The notes under the pieces: generated by a model
The model's database searches: none
Seen by the model: the letters and a program-made list of their open reading frames with translations, nothing else
Told to the model about the DNA's origin: nothing
Translations under genes and position numbers: made by a program
Shown: piece by piece, positions 61,623-64,000 of the stretch
How positions within the stretch are numbered: position 1 is the first letter of the stretch
Layout of the letters: every line of letters begins with the position of its first letter
Origin: Verrucomicrobia bacterium UBA1200
Lineage (GTDB): Bacteria; Verrucomicrobiota; Kiritimatiellia; RFP12; UBA1067
Direction of reading: 5' to 3'
DNA length: 64,000 bases
NCBI GenBank assembly: GCA_002309765.1
Contig: DBXY01000052.1
Span: 53,420 to 117,419, forward strand

Positions 61623-62692
61623 TACGGCTGTGGCGGGCAGAGGTTGATGTCAGCCGGGATGGCTTTGATGGCGGCGGTCAACAACTCAATGGTGGCGGCG
61701 GCATCGTCCAGCGAGATTACCTCGACCGGGCTGTGCATATAACGCAACGGGATGCTGATCTGCGCCACCGCCGCGCCGCCGCGCTCCATGCGCATCGCCC
61801 AGGCGCAGGTGCCGGTTCCGCGTCCCGCGGCCCGGCGCTGCCAAGCGATCTTATTGTCATCGGCGGTCTGTTCCAAAAGTTTGCGCACCACCGGATGGTA
61901 AGTGGGACCGATGCCGATGATCGGGCCGCCGCCCAGACGGATGTCACCAATCACGGTGCGGTCATCCTTTTGGGCATCGGAAGCGAACCCGACATCCACG
62001 CACAGCCCGATGTCCGGGTTGATGTCAAACGCGGTGGTGTGGCCGCCGACCAAGCCGATCTCCTCTTGCACGCTGGCGACGACATTGAAATCGACATTCA
62101 GCTTTTCGCGGGCGAGCCGCTTCATCACCTGCGTCACCACGAACGCGCCGATGCGGTTGTCGAAACCACGGCACGAAATGCGGTTGTTCGCCAAAGGCCG
62201 CCAACCGGTATCCACCACCGCCGGCGCGCCCAGCTCGACCAGCTTCATGGCATCCTCGCGGCTCGTGGCGCCAATGTCCACCTTAATCGACTTCAGCTCG
62301 GTCGGGGCAACCTTTTTGCGCTCTTCCGCGTTCATCAAATGCGGAGGACGCACCCCGAACACACCGTTGACCGGACCGTTAATGCCTTTGATCAGAATCC
62401 GCTCGGCGGCGACCAGCGGAACCGTAACCCCGCCCAACGCGGAGACGTAAAGGAATCCGTCATCGTCAATGTAATGCACGATAAAGCCGATTTCATCGCA
62501 ATGGCCCTCAAGCATCACCTTGACCGGCGCACCGGCGTTAACGCGGGCGCGGAGGTTGCCGTGACGGTCGATGGCGAGGTCTTTAACCTCGTCACGAAGC
62601 GACTTCGCGAGCAACATCATGCCGTCATACTCAAACCCCGTGGGAGTGGGCATCGAAACCAAAGCCTTCAACAGTTCAAAATCAGGTTGCAT
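61622..62692 (-). CDS. M42-family aminopeptidase
   Basis: 356 aa. The dinuclear metal site is visible as 'LEGHCDEIGFIVHYID', 'SCRGFDNRIGAFVV', 'ASVQEEIGLVGGHTTAF', 'VDVGFASD' and 'RYMHSPVEVISLDD'. These residues place it in the glutamyl-aminopeptidase/endoglucanase-M (FrvX/PepA/TET) group. It removes N-terminal residues from peptides in large oligomers in the cytoplasm. Start at 62692, 22 nt after the L,D-transpeptidase-like gene; probably the same operon. Confidence 0.93.
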   Translation of the reverse strand: MQPDFELLKALVSMPTPTGFEYDGMMLLAKSLRDEVKDLAIDRHGNLRARVNAGAPVKVMLEGHCDEIGFIVHYIDDDGFLYVSALGGVTVPLVAAERILIKGINGPVNGVFGVRPPHLMNAEERKKVAPTELKSIKVDIGATSREDAMKLVELGAPAVVDTGWRPLANNRISCRGFDNRIGAFVVTQVMKRLAREKLNVDFNVVASVQEEIGLVGGHTTAFDINPDIGLCVDVGFASDAQKDDRTVIGDIRLGGGPIIGIGPTYHPVVRKLLEQTADDNKIAWQRRAAGRGTGTCAWAMRMERGGAAVAQISIPLRYMHSPVEVISLDDAAATIELLTAAIKAIPADINLCPPQP

Positions 62693-62714
62693 TTTTACAC
62701 CTTTCGTTTTCTGG

Positions 62715-63755
62715 TTATTTGTCGACTATCGAGACCTTCGTTCCCGCCGGAAGCAAAACCGCAAGGTCGTCAATGTCGGCGTTGGAAAATCTGACAAAAC
62801 CGGATTCGTCCCCCCGCCCCAGCGATGATTCGTCCCAAGTGCCGTGAAGTCCGGCGAAAGGAACCGGCTCGCCGGTGGTGGCGCTGGAGAGCGAAATCCA
62901 CCATGTGCCAAGGATGTTGCCGGGAGCGCCGTAAGGAACGGCGGGAGCGTTTTTGCGGCGGTACACCGGATGCTCAACGCTGCCGCGAACCAGATACTCG
63001 CCGGCTGCGACTTCGCCCAAACCGATGGAAAACCGTTTGAAGAAACTGCCGTTAAGCGTAAGAACAGCGGAGAAGTCGCGTTTATAGACGGTAAGCCGGA
63101 AATCCGGGTATTTCAAAAGCAGCAGCTTTTGCCCGATCTTCATTTTGGACGGATCCTCAATCCGGTTGATTTTAAGCACGTAAGCGGGGTTGTTGCGGTA
63201 TTGTTTGCAAATGCGCGAAAACAAATCGCCCTTAACCACAGTATGCTCGATTTTTTCCGGAGCCGGCAGCGTTGACAACAGCAACGCGTGATTGATTTCC
63301 GCAATCCGCCGCTCGGCATAGGCGCGAGAATCCTCCGCTTCCGGGATTTCCAACAAATCGAGGTAGATCAACCGCGCGCCCAGCAGGTCGTCCTCACGTT
63401 CCTTCTGTCGCACCAGCTCCAGAAGCCGACGCACGAATTTAGGCTGGGACTTGCTGATGGGCGGGAGCTTTGGCTGCGGCGGATCCAAAAACGCGTTTGC
63501 CGTCTGGTTGGTGGCGTCCGCCTCCGAGCGGCGGAACAGCCCGCCCCAAAACGACGGGCGCTGGCGCGTGGCGGAGGCGTCGAAATGTGGAGCATCCTCC
63601 GTTCCGGGATTTTCCTCCTCCGGCGAAGCGGAGCACGAGCCGCCCTTGAATACGAAGTAGAGCAAAACCGGCAGAAGCAAAAGCAACCAGGCCAGCCGCC
63701 GCCACGGCGACCGTTCGGGTTCGCTAAACTCTATGCCGTACTTTCCGGGAAGCAT
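62715..63755 (-). CDS. LysM and L,D-transpeptidase-fold protein lacking the catalytic Cys
   Basis: 346 aa. A membrane anchor (residues about 18-36, 'LAWLLLLLPVLLYFVFKG') is followed by a low-complexity spacer and helical segment, a LysM unit (residues about 165-215, 'EHTVVKGDLFSRICKQYRNN') and a YkuD fold with 'GLHGTWDESSLGRGDESGF' and 'VRFSNADIDDLAVLLPAG'. The usual 'SHGCIR' nucleophile motif reads 'ESGFVR': the Cys is Phe (codon TTT at 62796-62798). It may bind rather than cross-link peptidoglycan. It lies between glnS (upstream) and the M42 gene, in the same direction. Confidence 0.82.
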   Translation of the reverse strand: MLPGKYGIEFSEPERSPWRRLAWLLLLLPVLLYFVFKGGSCSASPEEENPGTEDAPHFDASATRQRPSFWGGLFRRSEADATNQTANAFLDPPQPKLPPISKSQPKFVRRLLELVRQKEREDDLLGARLIYLDLLEIPEAEDSRAYAERRIAEINHALLLSTLPAPEKIEHTVVKGDLFSRICKQYRNNPAYVLKINRIEDPSKMKIGQKLLLLKYPDFRLTVYKRDFSAVLTLNGSFFKRFSIGLGEVAAGEYLVRGSVEHPVYRRKNAPAVPYGAPGNILGTWWISLSSATTGEPVPFAGLHGTWDESSLGRGDESGFVRFSNADIDDLAVLLPAGTKVSIVDK

Positions 63756-63784
63756 GCCCTAACTCCGTAACCAAACTTCGCGTT

Positions 63785-64000
63785 TCACTTCGAGGATAAT
63801 TTAGACCAAGTGTCCTTCAGGGTCGCGGTGCGATTGAAAATAGGCTTGCCGGGGGCGGAGTCCGGATCCACGCAAAAATACCCGACGCGCTCAAACTGGT
63901 AATACTCGCCCACCGCAGCCTCGGCAACCGCCGGTTCGGCATAGGCGGTCACGGTCTTCAGCGAGTCCGGGTTAAGGAACTCGGTGAAATCATGTTCCGG
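63785..64000 (-). CDS. glnS: Glutaminyl-tRNA synthetase, C-terminal end (cut by window edge)
   Basis: Only the last 71 codons are inside the window; the stop is at 63785. The residues 'LNPDSLKTVTAYAEPAVAEA' and 'YYQFERVGYFCVDPDSAPGK', then 'PIFNRTATLKDTWSKL', match the C-terminal anticodon-binding beta-barrel end of GlnRS. Its stop is 29 nt before the L,D-transpeptidase-like ATG. Confidence 0.93.
   Translation of the reverse strand, partial: PEHDFTEFLNPDSLKTVTAYAEPAVAEAAVGEYYQFERVGYFCVDPDSAPGKPIFNRTATLKDTWSKLSSK

Noticed and set aside
1..64000. CRISPR arrays, prophage or plasmid origin
   Set aside because: No regularly spaced repeats, integrase, capsid or replication genes seen.

Overview
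The window looks like chromosomal DNA of a GC-rich, carbohydrate-degrading, Gram-negative bacterium of the PVC group, most like a gut or sediment member of Kiritimatiellota/Verrucomicrobiota. This assignment is an inference. It rests on a PEP-CTERM protein, very large secreted beta-helix surface proteins, many signal-peptide glycoside hydrolases and Gfo/Idh/MocA-ThuA-PmoA type sugar genes, alongside ordinary housekeeping genes. Promoters are sigma70-like with spacers of 17-18 nt, and Shine-Dalgarno sites are good.

Layout. 1-6.6 kb: two giant beta-helix surface proteins, the first cut by the left edge and the second with a frameshifted discoidin-like start. 6.6-11.5 kb: a transposase remnant, then a DUF4091/GH123-type hydrolase, a secreted thioredoxin-fold protein and a two-domain esterase. 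11.6-18.2 kb: class II aldolase, panB, then a translationally coupled ketosynthase and an acyltransferase-dehydratase-phosphopantetheinyl transferase protein. This last pair is the most unusual system in the window: its domain order follows enediyne/PUFA synthases, but no ACP or KR is present and the AT and DH catalytic His positions are substituted. 18.4-21.7 kb: four small secreted proteins ending in a PEP-CTERM protein. 21.7-24.0 kb: tRNA-Arg, ung, rhaA. 24.1-28.9 kb: a GH39-like/GH88 fusion and an orphan two-part ABC permease. 28.9-37.9 kb: tRNA-Glu, ribD, a flippase, a GDPD-like lipoprotein, a GH106-type rhamnosidase, trmO and a HAD phosphatase. 38.0-46.1 kb: an accessory sugar island (GH43, isomerase, oxidoreductase, PmoA-like and ThuA-like proteins) that begins with what looks like a group II intron 3' end and contains a large palindrome and two gene remnants. 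46.2-64 kb: mostly minus-strand housekeeping genes (rlmD, miaB, metallophosphoesterase, trmJ, yicC, CBS/ATPase, DRTGG, DUF5107-TPR, glycosyltransferase, M42 peptidase, an L,D-transpeptidase-like protein, glnS end), interrupted by a plus-strand phosphodiesterase/LamG/beta-helix giant.

How it fits together. GH106, rhaA and the class II aldolase suggest L-rhamnose use; GH39/GH88, GH43, the esterases and GH123-like proteins suggest degradation of acidic, acetylated plant or host glycans. PanB makes the precursor of the phosphopantetheine arm that the downstream PPTase domain would transfer. All beta-helix giants, plus a decayed fragment, share a short C-terminal motif that could be a sorting or outer-membrane signal.
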